Source: Acidipropionibacterium acidipropionici (GTDB lineage: Bacteria > Actinomycetota > Actinomycetes > Propionibacteriales > Propionibacteriaceae). Taken from it: DNA of 64,000 bases. The stretch spans positions 1,455,551 through 1,519,550 of the forward strand of contig NZ_CP013126.1 of assembly GCF_001441165.1 (NCBI RefSeq). Direction: 5' to 3'. Both the position numbers and the translations under genes were made by a program. Positions 17,981-26,773 of this stretch are shown in pieces (the first letter of the stretch is position 1; the number at the start of each line of letters is the position of its first letter). The notes below the pieces were generated by a model. It did not search any database and had not been told where the DNA came from. It saw nothing but the letters and a program-made list of their open reading frames with translations.

Positions 17981-18432
17981 GGGTCTGAGCTTGTGACGCC
18001 GGTTTTAAGACAGTTCCAAGAATCGGGTCCGGACCGGGAACTCGCAGATTCTTCACAGCGAACCACAGGTTCTGCGGTGCTCTCGAGTCGTCGTCGAACT
18101 GGACGCCGCGGGGCGGGGGGCGCCCGTGGTGACCCGCCTTGATCCCGGTCCCGAGATCCGGTCCCCCTCCAACACATCCATCCCTGGATCGGGACTGGGT
18201 CGGGACTGAGTGAGTTCTCCCGGCTCGACCGGATCTGTGTTCTCCGGCGCCCCCGGTTCCAGCGCCGTCGGCCGTCTCCCGGTTCCGCGCCATGGGCGGA
18301 GCTCTCTCACCTCTCGGGGATCACGCGATGAGTGCGTCCTGGGTCGGGCCGCGCTCTCCTGGTGGATGCGCAGTGTTCTTCTGGCTCTCCTCGGCTTCGG
18401 GGTGTGGGCGGAGCTCTCTCACCTCTCGGGGA
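17981..18432. repeat. Spacer holding a degenerate duplicate of the HNH gene 3' end
   Basis: 18294-18369 repeats 18406-18481 with one mismatch over 76 bp (period 112 bp), and the similarity continues more weakly to about 18403/18515. On the minus strand both copies encode the tail HPPGERGPTQDALIA followed by a stop. A third, more decayed trace (GAPENTDPVEPGE-like on the minus strand, about 18225-18265) resembles the upstream part of the tail. The remaining sequence up to 17981 shows no gene. Confidence 0.7.
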
Positions 18433-20127
18433 TCACGCGATGAGTGCGTCCTGGGTCGGGCCGCGCTCTCCCGGTGGATGCACACTGTACTCCCGGTCGT
18501 CCTCGGCTCCGGGTTCGAGTTCCACAAGTCCCGGTATTGCGCTCCCGACCGGCCCTGCGTTCTCCAGCACCCCCGCTGCCGGGCTGTGGGCGGAGTCCTG
18601 CCAGAGGCCCGCGTTGGTTGCTGCGTCTACCGGCTCGATCCCCTCCGGTCTCGGACTCAGGGCGGAGTTCTGCCTGGCGTCGGGGTGGTCGGCTGGCAGG
18701 TCGCCTCGCATTCTGCGTGGTGGGTGGACGTGGGGCGTGCCGGTCTGGTCGAAGTCGATGCGCCATTGGTCGGAGCCCGGGTTGTAGCGGTGGGGTTCGA
18801 TCAGGCCGTGGTGATGTCGGCACACCAGCACCAGATTCCCCAGGGCGGTGACTCCTCCTGCCCACCAGGGGACCACGTGGTGGGCCTGGCAGGCGGAGGC
18901 TGGGACGGTGCAGCCGGGGACGATGCAGCCGCCGTCTCGGAGGGCCAGGGCTTTGCGGATCGGTGGTGTGACGAGCCGGTGTTCGCGTCCCACATCCAGG
19001 ATCTCGGAGGCGTCGCCGAGGACGACGGGTAGGAGTCCGGCGTCGCAGCAGGCCTGCCTCACCAGGGAGGCGGGAACATCGGCGCCGGTCTCGCTGGTTC
19101 CGGTCAGTGCGGCCTGCAGCCGGGCCACCAACACCTTATCCAGCATGGTTCCGTCGGGGCGTGTGCCGGTGGCCGCCGCGCCGACGGCCAGCTGCAGCAG
19201 CTTCATGTAGTCGAGGGTGACCACGACGCGGGGCGTCTCACCGCCGGCGGCCGGGATCTTGCCCTGGTCCTGGAGTGCAGCGATCATGTCGGTGAGGGCA
19301 TCGGCCTGACGCTGGGCGGTGGTGCGGTGCTCGCGTTCCTGCAGGGCGGTGCGTGCGGCAAGGTACTCGCCGGCGGACAGGTCGCCCGAGGCCCTCTGAA
19401 TCTTGAGCGCCTCCAGTTCGCGGCGTTCGTCGCCGCGGCCCCGTTCCACGCAGGCGCCGACCACGCTGCGCAGCAGGTCGCCCTCCATCTGTGGCACCTG
19501 CCCGAAGATCCGCACCGACCCTTTCCCGGTGTCGGTGAAGGTGAGTTCACGTTCTCGGATCGCCCGGCGTCGTTGCCGTTCGGCCTCGGCGGCGCGTCCC
19601 TCGGGGGTGGGGGCGAGGTTCGGGGCGACCTGCTCCAGAATCCGGTCGGTGCTGCCTGCGATCTGGCGGGTGGTGGCCCCACCGGCCGCCTGACCCAACA
19701 GCACGTCGGCCGCAGCCTGACGCTGGTCCGGGGTCATGTCGTGGCGGGGTAGTTCGCGCAGCACCCGCCCGATCGCCGCGGCCTTGCCCGGGGACACGGT
19801 CCCGGCCAGGGCGGCGTCGCGGACGGCCGGGTCGGCGCCGATCCGGGAGGCCTGGTGCACCAGCCCGTTCGCCTCGGAGGAGGTGCGTCCCTCGGTGGCG
19901 GCCAGGTAGTCGCTCAACGGTGACCCGGCGGTGGCCTCGGTGGCACCCGACCTGGCCACCAGATCGGTGTAGACGGCCGCCAGGGCCGCCATCCGATCGG
20001 CCAGGGCCCGGGCCTTCGTCATCGCGGCGACCTTCTTGACGGCGGGCATTCGGGCATCACCGGAGTGATCGATGGCGTCCAGCGCCTGTTCGATCACCCC
20101 GCTGAGTTCCCAGAAGTCCCGTCTCAT
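18433..20127 (-). CDS. DUF222 / 13E12-repeat HNH endonuclease-like protein
   Basis: 564 residues. The N-terminal two thirds is the helical DUF222 (13E12 repeat) domain, with LVHQASRIGADPAVRDAALAG-type helices and a central KGSVRIFGQVP strand. The HNH part near 410-450 reads CIVPGC..PASACQAHHVVPWWAGG..LGNLVLVCRHHHGLIE, with zinc Cys residues and the HH-N-H catalytic set intact. Such proteins are numerous in high-GC Gram-positives, often as near-identical copies; their role is unknown, possibly linked to mobile DNA. The last about 40 residues are duplicated downstream. The start has no clear RBS. Confidence 0.85.
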   Translation of the reverse strand: MRRDFWELSGVIEQALDAIDHSGDARMPAVKKVAAMTKARALADRMAALAAVYTDLVARSGATEATAGSPLSDYLAATEGRTSSEANGLVHQASRIGADPAVRDAALAGTVSPGKAAAIGRVLRELPRHDMTPDQRQAAADVLLGQAAGGATTRQIAGSTDRILEQVAPNLAPTPEGRAAEAERQRRRAIRERELTFTDTGKGSVRIFGQVPQMEGDLLRSVVGACVERGRGDERRELEALKIQRASGDLSAGEYLAARTALQEREHRTTAQRQADALTDMIAALQDQGKIPAAGGETPRVVVTLDYMKLLQLAVGAAATGTRPDGTMLDKVLVARLQAALTGTSETGADVPASLVRQACCDAGLLPVVLGDASEILDVGREHRLVTPPIRKALALRDGGCIVPGCTVPASACQAHHVVPWWAGGVTALGNLVLVCRHHHGLIEPHRYNPGSDQWRIDFDQTGTPHVHPPRRMRGDLPADHPDARQNSALSPRPEGIEPVDAATNAGLWQDSAHSPAAGVLENAGPVGSAIPGLVELEPGAEDDREYSVHPPGERGPTQDALIA

Positions 20128-20835
20128 GGAAGAACTCTAGAAGATGTGGACGCCATATACAAGAGTCTGAACCTAAGAATAATCGCCGTAGATTCTCGGT
20201 CGTTTCTTATCCATTCGGATCTCACACTCGTGAATCTTCCGGGTCTCGGGCGTGGCAGATATCGGGTGCACGATGGAATTTCCACGTTGCGCCCGAAATA
20301 TCGCTGCCGTCCCGGAGATCCTCTCGTTCAGCCCGTCGAACACGGGATGATCCACACCTACCAGACCCCACTGACAGAACTGATCGGCGAGCCTCTTGCA
20401 CCCCAGTTGAGTCCAGGGGGGACGGGAGTAGGGAAGCGAGTGCGTACTCCCTGCCCCGGTTGGGACTGTGCGAGACGAAGGGGATTCGTTGATCGCGATG
20501 TCGACGTTGGCGCCGGCACTCCGGGGATGACGTCACTGTTCGGCGCCGACGTGAAGCTCCAACTGGGTGATCACGCGCGGCGGATCGACACTCGTGGGCT
20601 GGATCGGGCGGAGGCGCAGTGAGCGCGGCACCGTCAGGGGTGACCGGGCCTGACAGCTGCGTGATCCGGGCCGGGATCCCGCCATCAAGAGGGGTGGCTA
20701 CTCCCAACACGCCGTCCCGGAGCTCGTACGGGACGGAGGACGGCGTGTTGGGAGTAAAATCCCCACAGCTCATACACAGCGCCCGCGCGCAGACCGTGAG
20801 CTCAGACCGTGGGTCGCCACGCCGGCGTCGACCCC
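20128..20835. other. Long spacer, partly lower in GC, no gene recognised
   Basis: About 700 bases between the HNH gene start and the TauE-type gene end. The first 100 bases are richer in A/T than the surroundings and probably hold the HNH gene promoter. Open frames here are weak and have no recognisable domain. The only clear structure is the palindrome at 20699-20756. Confidence 0.4.
20699..20756. terminator. Perfect long palindrome downstream of the TauE-type gene
   Basis: Arms of 19 bp (20699-20717 and 20738-20756; core ACTCCCAACACGCCGTCC) pair perfectly around a 20-nt loop that itself can pair CGTCCCG with CGGGACG. It sits 80 bp past the stop of the minus-strand permease gene. No T-run follows on either strand, so it may be a factor-assisted terminator or a solitary repeat element. 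Confidence 0.45.
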
Positions 20836-21588
20836 TCAGCCCCGCATCCACAACCAGCAGGCCATGACCACCCCGCCGACGGCGATCACCCAGCGACTCA
20901 CCGAGTTCGGCACGTGGCGCTGGACCGCCGGCCCCAGGCTCCCGCCGATCAGCTGGCCGACGAACATCACCGCGACCACCAACCAGTCCACCGTCGTGAA
21001 GCAGATGAAGATGATTGACGCCGTGAGGTTCGAGACCGCCAGCAGCACGCTCTTCATGAGGACGCTCTGGCGGTACTCCTGGGTGGTGAGCATGAGGACG
21101 GCGGCCAGGAACACCACGCCGGCCCCGGCCCCGAAGTAGCCGCCGTACAGGCACACCGGCACCAGCGCGACGAGGTAGCCCGCCCAGTGGCCGGACTCAC
21201 CGCGCAACCGCCACAGATGCGGGGAGGCCAGCATCATGAGGGATGCGAAGAGGATGAGCCAGGGGGCGACCTTCCCGAAGGAGGACTCCCCGGTGGCGAC
21301 CAGCAGCGCGCCGCCGGCCGCCCCTGCGATCGCGGCGATGGCGAGCTGCTGAAGGGTGCGACGCCGTCCGCCGGCCCAGACCTGACGCCCGGCCCTCAGC
21401 GTCGCGCCCATTCCGGCGCCCACCTGGGCCAAGGTGTTGGTGGTGTTGGCCAGCAGGGGATTGAGTCCGACCGCCAGCAGCGCCGGGTAGCTCACGAGTG
21501 AGGCCAGTCCGGAGATGTAGCCCACCAGCCCTGCCGCGGCTCCTGCCACGAGCAGCAGTACCAGTGAACCGATCGACACATGAACCAC
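20836..21588 (-). CDS. TauE/SafE-type sulfite or anion exporter family protein
   Basis: 250 residues from GTG 21588; GTG 21579 is equally likely because the GGGGAG element is better spaced to it. About eight hydrophobic helices. VGYISGLASLVSYPALLAVGLNPLLANTTNT near 22-52 and the mirrored GGYFGAGAGVVFLAAVLMLT near 148-168 are the two inverted half repeats typical of TauE/SafE (DUF81). Members export sulfite, sulfoacetate or related anions. It is a single gene; its substrate is unknown. Confidence 0.85.
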   Translation of the reverse strand: MVHVSIGSLVLLLVAGAAAGLVGYISGLASLVSYPALLAVGLNPLLANTTNTLAQVGAGMGATLRAGRQVWAGGRRRTLQQLAIAAIAGAAGGALLVATGESSFGKVAPWLILFASLMMLASPHLWRLRGESGHWAGYLVALVPVCLYGGYFGAGAGVVFLAAVLMLTTQEYRQSVLMKSVLLAVSNLTASIIFICFTTVDWLVVAVMFVGQLIGGSLGPAVQRHVPNSVSRWVIAVGGVVMACWLWMRG

Positions 21589-21719
21589 ACTCCCCGGGCA
21601 ACCTTACGGCGTCCTACCCGGCCGCCCCGGCGCCGAGGACTGGGATCAGGCGCAGCTGAAGCTGTGACCCGGCCTCTTCGGTTCAGGATGCGCGGACCCG
21701 AGCTGTCGGCGTCACCCAC

Positions 21720-21732
21720 TAGATTGTGCCCG
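21720..21732 (+). promoter_or_regulatory. -10 element for a leaderless transcript
   Basis: TAGATT at 21720-21725 lies 6 nt before GTG 21732, so transcription would begin at or next to the start codon of the short ORF. No convincing -35 hexamer was seen. Confidence 0.4.
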
Positions 21733-21890
21733 TGATCACAGGTGACCTGAGGAACAGGATCGACAGCGTCCGGGATGCGTTCTGGTTCGGCGGCATCTTG
21801 AACCCGCTGGAGGTGATCCTCGAAGGACAGCGCGCTGATGGTGAGTTCGTCACATCCCTTCAATCCCGAGCGTTCACAGGAGAACTCTGA
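21732..21890 (+). pseudogene. hsdM-hsdS deletion scar, 52-residue fusion remnant
   Basis: A 52-residue frame from GTG. Its first 29 residues match the invariant start of type I methyltransferase HsdM: ITG-L-(N)RID near 2-10, then FWFGGILNPLEVI at 17-29. Normal HsdM continues with EQ-TYLLFIKRLD, but here it breaks off. The last residues, FVTSLQSRAFTGEL then stop, resemble the usual C-terminus of the HsdS specificity subunit (ASLQ-RAF-GEL). The simplest reading is an in-frame deletion that removed the rest of hsdM and nearly all of hsdS. The stop overlaps the ATG of the Mrr-type gene by one base (TGATG), as in an intact operon. Confidence 0.65.
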
Positions 21891-22840
21891 TGGCGTCACC
21901 CACCTGGCCCGACTACATGGCTCCGGTCCTGCGAGTCCTCTCCGATGGCGAGATCCATGTTCTCAAGGACATCCGCGATGCTGCCGCCGAGGTTCTGAAC
22001 CTCACCGCTGAGGCGCGGGCGGAAACGATCCCGTCAGGACAGCTCCGGTATCAGAATCGCTGCACGTGGGCGGTGTCGTACCTCAAGCATGCGGCCGCCA
22101 TCGAGTCCGTCGCGCGCGGCAGGTACCGCATCACCGAGGAAGGGCGCGGTCTTCTCGTCCGCCATCCGCAGCGCATCGTCGAGGCCGATCTGGAGGAGAT
22201 CGCCGGCTACGACCCGAAGGATTCTTGGAACTCGCGCACCGCGAAGCGTGCACTTCCTGACGGTTCGCCCGGCCTCGCCGATGACGTCTGTCCGGCTCCA
22301 ACGTCCGGCACTCTCGACGAGTTGTCGCCGACCGAGCAGGTGGAGCAAGCCGTCGACCAGCTCAAGGCCGAGGTCGCCGAGGAGCTCCTGACCCGCCTGC
22401 GTGGCAACGATCCCGACTTCTTTGAACGCGCTGTCGTCGAGGTGCTGCTCGGAATGGGCTACGGCGGAGCCGACAAACGCGGGAAGGTCATCGGCGGCAC
22501 CGGTGATGGCGGCGTCGACGGCGTCATCGACCAGGATGCGCTGGGCCTGGATCAGATCTACGTCCAGGCCAAGCGCTATGCCGAGGGCAACAACGTCGGC
22601 CGCCAGACCCTCCAGGCCTTCGTCGGCGCGTTGCAGTGGAAGAACGTCACCCGCGGCGTCTTCATCACCTCCAGCGACTTCACCCGGGAGGCGCTCGACT
22701 TCGCCCGCACCGTCTCCACCCGCATCATCCTCATCAACGGGGCTCGCCTGGCAGAGCTGATGATCCGATACCACGTCGGCGTCCAGGTCAAGGAGACCTA
22801 CTGGATCCCCGCCATCGACGAGGACTTCTTCGTCGACTGA
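21890..22840 (+). CDS. Mrr-type restriction endonuclease
   Basis: 316 residues. The N-terminal winged-helix Mrr_N domain covers about 1-95 (WPDYMAPVLRVLSDGE, YQNRCTWAVSYLKHA, RGRYRITEEGRGLL). The C-terminal PD-(D/E)XK nuclease begins near 165 (FFERAVVEVLLGMGYGG) and has Asp in GGTGDGGVDGVI near 208 and QAKRY near 227, the catalytic D...QXK pattern. Mrr proteins cut DNA with foreign methylation. The gene is translationally coupled to the HsdM/HsdS remnant, so it may have been the nuclease or an accessory of a former type I-like operon. Confidence 0.88.
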   Translation: MASPTWPDYMAPVLRVLSDGEIHVLKDIRDAAAEVLNLTAEARAETIPSGQLRYQNRCTWAVSYLKHAAAIESVARGRYRITEEGRGLLVRHPQRIVEADLEEIAGYDPKDSWNSRTAKRALPDGSPGLADDVCPAPTSGTLDELSPTEQVEQAVDQLKAEVAEELLTRLRGNDPDFFERAVVEVLLGMGYGGADKRGKVIGGTGDGGVDGVIDQDALGLDQIYVQAKRYAEGNNVGRQTLQAFVGALQWKNVTRGVFITSSDFTREALDFARTVSTRIILINGARLAELMIRYHVGVQVKETYWIPAIDEDFFVD

Positions 22841-22859
22841 CGAACTGACGCGCACTGAC

Positions 22860-22875
22860 GGTCCCACAGGGGACC
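22860..22875. terminator. Small hairpin after the Mrr gene
   Basis: GGTCCC and GGGACC pair around ACAG, 20 bp past the Mrr stop. It is short and has no T-run, so it is only a weak terminator candidate between two convergent genes. Confidence 0.3.
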
Positions 22876-23039
22876 ATCCTGCACCCGATTGCTTCCATGG
22901 GCTGGCGCCAGATCCCGGTGCGTCATCGGGTCCGGGCAATCCAGCGAGACGTGCCCCGTCATGTTGCGGTCTTGTCCGAGACCCCGGGTGTCGCGCTGGA
23001 TTACCCCGGGGCCGGCCGGAGACCCGGGCAGACGCCCGG

Positions 23040-25370
23040 TCAGATCCGCATCATCCGGAGCCGGGACGCATTGGTGATGACGCTGACGCTCGACAGGGCC
23101 ATCGCCAGGGCGGCCAGCATGGGCGAGAGCAGCATCCCCACGACGGGGTACAGCACGCCGGCGGCGATCGGGATCCCGATCGTGTTGTAGATGAAGGCGA
23201 AGACCAGGTTCTGCCGGATATTGCGCATCGTGGCGGCCGACAGGCCGCGGGCCCGGACGATGCCGCCCAGATCGCCGGAGGGCAGCGTGATCCCGGCGCT
23301 CTGCATGGCGACGTCGGTTCCGGTCCCCATCGCCAGCCCCACGGTCGCCGCAGCCAGCGCGGGGGCGTCGTTGACGCCGTCCCCGGCCATCGCGACCCGG
23401 TGCCCGTCACTGAGCAACCGGGCGACCACCTCGTGCTTGTCCTCGGGGCGCACCTCGGCATGCACCTCATCGATGCCCACCTGATCTGCCACCGCCCGAG
23501 CCGTGGTGGGGTTGTCGCCGGTCAGCATCACGACATGCAGCCCCTGCTTGCGCAGCTCGGCGACCGCCTGCGCGCTGGTCTCCTTGACCGGATCGGAGAT
23601 CGCCAGGGCCGCCACCAGAGCGTCGTCCACCGACAGGAAGACGACGGTGGCGCCTCGGCCGCGCAGCGCCTCGGCCCGCTCCCGGAGCCCGCCGGCGTCA
23701 CGCGACGTGGAGGCGTAATCAGCCTTGCCGACGCGCACATCCCGGCCCTCGACCGTGGCACTCACCCCGCCGCCAGCCTGTGAGGAGAAGTCGGAGGCTC
23801 CCGGGATCTCCAGGCCGGCGTCTCGTGCCGCGGCCACCACGGCGCCGGCCAGCGGGTGCTCCGAGGAGCGCTCGACGGCGGCGGCCAACCGCAGCGCATC
23901 ATCCCGGCTCACCTCACCGGATGTGACGATCGAGGTGACGGCGGGCCGTCCCTCGGTCAGCGTTCCGGTCTTGTCGACGACGACGGTGTCCACCTTCTCC
24001 ATCGCCTCCAGGGCCTCGGCGTCACGGATGAGGACGCCCTCCCGGGCTCCGCGCCCGACCCCCACCATGATCGACATCGGGGTGGCCAGCCCCAGGGCGC
24101 AGGGGCAGGCGACGATGAGGACGCTCACCGCCACGACCAGGGCGTGGGCCAGCCGCGGCTCGGGCCCCACCAGCAGCCAGACGACGAAGGCCACCACCGC
24201 GATCCCGATCACCGACGGCACGAAGACGGCGGACACCCGGTCGACCAGCGACTGGATGGGTGCCCGGGACCGCTGGGCATCGGCGACCATGTCGACGATG
24301 CGGGCCAGCATGGAGTCGGCGCCCAGCTTCTCTGCGCGCACCACCACGGATCCCGAGCCGTTGACGGTGCCGCCCACCACCTCGTCCCCGGCCTGCTTCG
24401 AAACCGGCAGGGACTCGCCGGTGACCATCGACTCGTCGATCGACGTCGACCCCTCGGTCACGGTGCCGTCGACCGGCACCTTGTCCCCGGGGCGCACCCG
24501 CAGCAGGTCGCCCGCCACCACCTGGTCGAGCGGAATCTCCTCGTCGTGGCCGTCGGCGCCGATCCGAAGCGCTGTCGCCGGCGCAAGATCCATCAGGGCG
24601 CGGATGGCACCGGAGGTGCGGTCGCGGGCGCGCAGCTCGAGCACCTGGCCCAGGGCCACCAGCGCGACGATCACCGACGCCGCCTCGAAGTAGACCTCGA
24701 CCCGGCCGTCGCTCCGCATGGATTCGGGGAACAGCCCGGGGGCGACGAGGGCGACAAGGCTGTACAGATAGGCCGCGCCCACTCCCATCGCGATGAGGGT
24801 GAACATGTTGAGCGAGCGGTTGCGCACCGAGGCCCAGCCCCGCTGGAAGAACGGTGCGGCCGCCCACAGCACGACGACGCTGGCGAGCGCGCACTGGATC
24901 ACCTGTGAGACGACGACCGGGATCGCGTCGCGAAGCCCCGGGATCATGGGCACGACCATGGACAGGATGAGCACCGGCAGGGCCAGGGCCGCCGAGATCC
25001 AGAAGCGGCGCCTCATGTCGGCGAGCTCCGGATTCGGGCCCGTGTCCTCGGTGGCGCGCACCGGTTCCAGGGCCATGCCGCACTTCGGGCAACTGCCCGG
25101 GTGGTCCTGGCGGATCTCGGGATGCATCGGGCAGGTGTACTGCGTCCGGAAGCCGTCCTCGGATTCGGCCGGCGGGGCCATGTTCATCGGCATGGTGTCC
25201 ATCTGCATGTCCATCTGCGACGAGTCGTCGGCGTCGCCGTCGGCCGGCACGAGCGTCATGCCGCACTTCGGGCAGCTGCCCGGGTGGTCCTGGCGGATCT
25301 CGGGATGCATCGGGCAGGTGTAGACGGTCGAATCGGTGATGGTGACGTTGTTGTCTGAGCTGGCATTCAT
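23040..25370 (-). CDS. Copper-type P1B ATPase with two N-terminal heavy-metal-binding domains
   Basis: 776 residues from ATG 25370. Two zinc-ribbon-like metal domains (about 17-41 and 78-102) share [20 protein letters not shown]; a Met/Asp-rich linker ([15 protein letters not shown]) lies between them. The membrane CPC motif is in [11 protein letters not shown], the phosphorylation site is [19 protein letters not shown] and [13 protein letters not shown] are present, and C-terminal helices with MSVSV-type residues follow. These features fit copper export. The start codon overlaps a 24-residue leader ORF made by a 71-bp tandem duplication. A CsoR-like palindrome lies upstream. Confidence 0.92.
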   Translation of the reverse strand: MNASSDNNVTITDSTVYTCPMHPEIRQDHPGSCPKCGMTLVPADGDADDSSQMDMQMDTMPMNMAPPAESEDGFRTQYTCPMHPEIRQDHPGSCPKCGMALEPVRATEDTGPNPELADMRRRFWISAALALPVLILSMVVPMIPGLRDAIPVVVSQVIQCALASVVVLWAAAPFFQRGWASVRNRSLNMFTLIAMGVGAAYLYSLVALVAPGLFPESMRSDGRVEVYFEAASVIVALVALGQVLELRARDRTSGAIRALMDLAPATALRIGADGHDEEIPLDQVVAGDLLRVRPGDKVPVDGTVTEGSTSIDESMVTGESLPVSKQAGDEVVGGTVNGSGSVVVRAEKLGADSMLARIVDMVADAQRSRAPIQSLVDRVSAVFVPSVIGIAVVAFVVWLLVGPEPRLAHALVVAVSVLIVACPCALGLATPMSIMVGVGRGAREGVLIRDAEALEAMEKVDTVVVDKTGTLTEGRPAVTSIVTSGEVSRDDALRLAAAVERSSEHPLAGAVVAAARDAGLEIPGASDFSSQAGGGVSATVEGRDVRVGKADYASTSRDAGGLRERAEALRGRGATVVFLSVDDALVAALAISDPVKETSAQAVAELRKQGLHVVMLTGDNPTTARAVADQVGIDEVHAEVRPEDKHEVVARLLSDGHRVAMAGDGVNDAPALAAATVGLAMGTGTDVAMQSAGITLPSGDLGGIVRARGLSAATMRNIRQNLVFAFIYNTIGIPIAAGVLYPVVGMLLSPMLAALAMALSSVSVITNASRLRMMRI
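25074..25322 (-). repeat. Near-identical DNA copies of the metal-binding domain
   Basis: 25074-25139 and 25257-25322 are the same 66-bp sequence with one mismatch, 183 bp (61 codons) apart. They encode the two identical CPMHPE...CPKCG domains. Such DNA identity points to recent duplication or gene conversion. Confidence 0.8.
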
Positions 25371-25451
25371 CGGGCACTCCTCGGGCAGGTGTAGACGGTC
25401 GAATCGGTGATGGTGACGTTGTCGTCTGAGCTGGCATTCATCGGGCACTCC
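25310..25451 (-). repeat. 71-bp tandem duplication at the ATPase start
   Basis: 25310-25380 and 25381-25451 are adjacent copies differing at one base. Each contains a GAGGAG ribosome site, the start codon and the first 19 codons. Because 71 is not a multiple of three, the upstream copy runs out of frame near the junction and stops at the real start codon. Confidence 0.85.
25367..25441 (-). CDS. 24-residue leader peptide created by the tandem duplication
   Basis: ATG 25441 with its own GAGGAG. It encodes [19 protein letters not shown] followed by PRSAR and TGA at 25369-25367. The first 19 residues equal the N-terminus of the P-type ATPase apart from one Asp/Asn difference. The stop overlaps the ATPase ATG as ATGA, the standard arrangement for translational coupling. 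Whether it is regulatory or just a by-product is open. Confidence 0.6.
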   Translation of the reverse strand: MNASSDDNVTITDSTVYTCPRSAR

Positions 25452-25463
25452 TCGTTGCCCACT

Positions 25464-25486
25464 CTAGTACCCCATGGGGGTATAGA
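25464..25486. promoter_or_regulatory. CsoR-like G-tract palindrome
   Basis: GTACCCCATGGGGGTATAG (25467-25485) is a near-perfect palindrome of the TACCCC/GGGGTA type bound by copper-sensing CsoR proteins. It lies between the ATPase gene and the divergent gene at 25508 and overlaps likely -10 elements for both (TACTAG on minus, TATAGA on plus). No csoR gene is in the window. Confidence 0.55.
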
Positions 25487-25507
25487 AAAGGGTGCAGTGG
25501 ACCGCCG

Positions 25508-26191
25508 ATGGATAAGTTGACGGGCATGGACCCGGGATCGCTGGCCGACTGGATCTCGGCGATCGCCACGGTCGCCGCGACGGTGGCGGCTGTGTTCGCC
25601 GGCTTCTACGCCTACAAGGCGCTGCGCATCGAGCAGGCCGGGGACGCCGAGCGTCACGAGGACCGGCGTCGCGCCCAGGCCGAGCAGGTCAACGCCTGGG
25701 CCGAGCACATCCGCCCTGATCCGCGCAGTCCAGGGTTCAACACCACCGGCTCGAACGGTGTCGTCCAGAACAGTTCCGGCCACGACGGCGTCCGACTCGT
25801 CGTCAAACTGCAGAACCTCTCCAACGCACCCGTCTATGCCGTCCGGATCGGCTTCATCCTGGGCCGACGGCCCCGGGAGGGGGAGGTGCCCGACGGCGTC
25901 CACCCCCCGAAGCGGCCCCTCTACGCGGACTGGGAGTTCCTGCTGCCGCCCACCGATGAACCGCTGGTCCTGGTCGAGTTCAACTGGCGGGCCATGCAGG
26001 CCTGGCAGGAGTGGCGACTGCGGCAGGAGTCGATGAATCACATGGACGCCAGGCCCTATGTCGAGCTGACCTTCCAGGACGGCTCGGGCACCTGGTGGCT
26101 GCGCGACGCCCGCGGTCGGCTCACCGACATCTCCGAGAATGACGCCGTCCACCGCTTCGAGTACCCGAATGCCGCAGGGCCCCTGCGATAG
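25508..26191 (+). CDS. Hypothetical membrane-anchored protein
   Basis: 227 residues; ATG 25526 (MDPGS) is a possible alternative start. One N-terminal helix (about 12-37, WISAIATVAATVAAVFAGFYAYKAL) is followed by a basic, coiled segment (EQAGDAERHEDRRRAQAEQV) and a soluble beta-rich domain with VRLVVKLQNLSNAPVYAVRIGF and FTFQDGSGTWWLRDARGRL-like strands. Proteins of this layout are common in actinobacteria and unnamed. It is divergent from the copper ATPase gene with a shared control region; a metal link is only suggested by position. Confidence 0.7.
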   Translation: MDKLTGMDPGSLADWISAIATVAATVAAVFAGFYAYKALRIEQAGDAERHEDRRRAQAEQVNAWAEHIRPDPRSPGFNTTGSNGVVQNSSGHDGVRLVVKLQNLSNAPVYAVRIGFILGRRPREGEVPDGVHPPKRPLYADWEFLLPPTDEPLVLVEFNWRAMQAWQEWRLRQESMNHMDARPYVELTFQDGSGTWWLRDARGRLTDISENDAVHRFEYPNAAGPLR

Positions 26192-26213
26192 CCGAATGCG
26201 GTGCGCCGGGGAT

Positions 26214-26426
26214 TCAGCTGCCCGTGATGAGGGAGTCGAACCGGGTGCCGAAAGGCGTCAGCGGCACGGGGGTGAGGCGATCGGAGGTGTCGAGGTAGTG
26301 GACGCCGCAGGGCACCGGCTCGCCGGTGGCCGAATCCTTGGATGGTGCGACGAGGGCTGTGCACTCGTAGAACGACGGGGCGAGTTCGATGCGCTTGTAG
26401 CTGCCGCACGACGGGCATGGACGCAT
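26214..26426 (-). CDS. Small zinc-ribbon protein
   Basis: 70 residues from ATG 26426, preceded by GAGGAAAC. MRPCPSCGSYKRIEL begins with a CPSCG knuckle; two further Cys residues (YECTALV and VPCGVHY) could complete a four-Cys zinc site. No other domain. It is a single gene; function unknown. Confidence 0.65.
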   Translation of the reverse strand: MRPCPSCGSYKRIELAPSFYECTALVAPSKDSATGEPVPCGVHYLDTSDRLTPVPLTPFGTRFDSLITGS

Positions 26427-26773
26427 GGTGACGTTTCCTCTTTATCTCGGACTATGTAAGGACAAACGCTACGCCGGTTTCCGGGCAGATGCGCTCGATT
26501 ATCTGAATCCGCAACACAGGGAGTCCGGGGCGGTCGCTCCGAACTCCATGACGACTTTTCTGAGCCCCATGGTCGCCCGCAGTCAGCGGCGATCGAAGGC
26601 CGGGGAAAGGTTCCCGCGCGATCTGCCTGCCGTGGCACGAGCGTGCATGGGGACCGGTCGCTGCCGGTCGGAGATGCCGGGCCATGGGCCGCCGGCCGAC
26701 GCCCGGCGCTCACGGCTCGGACAATCGGGACAAGACCCTGGCTACGGCCCCCACGGCGTGCAAGTGTGGGGCA
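26427..26773. other. Spacer before the GCS2-like gene
   Basis: About 350 bases between divergent genes. The left end, richer in A/T (about 26430-26475), must hold the promoter of the zinc-ribbon gene. Nothing else recognisable was seen. Confidence 0.4.

Noticed and set aside
20222-21154. 310-codon minus-strand frame across the palindrome
   Set aside because: It overlaps the TauE-type gene in another phase and has Arg/Pro-rich shadow composition.
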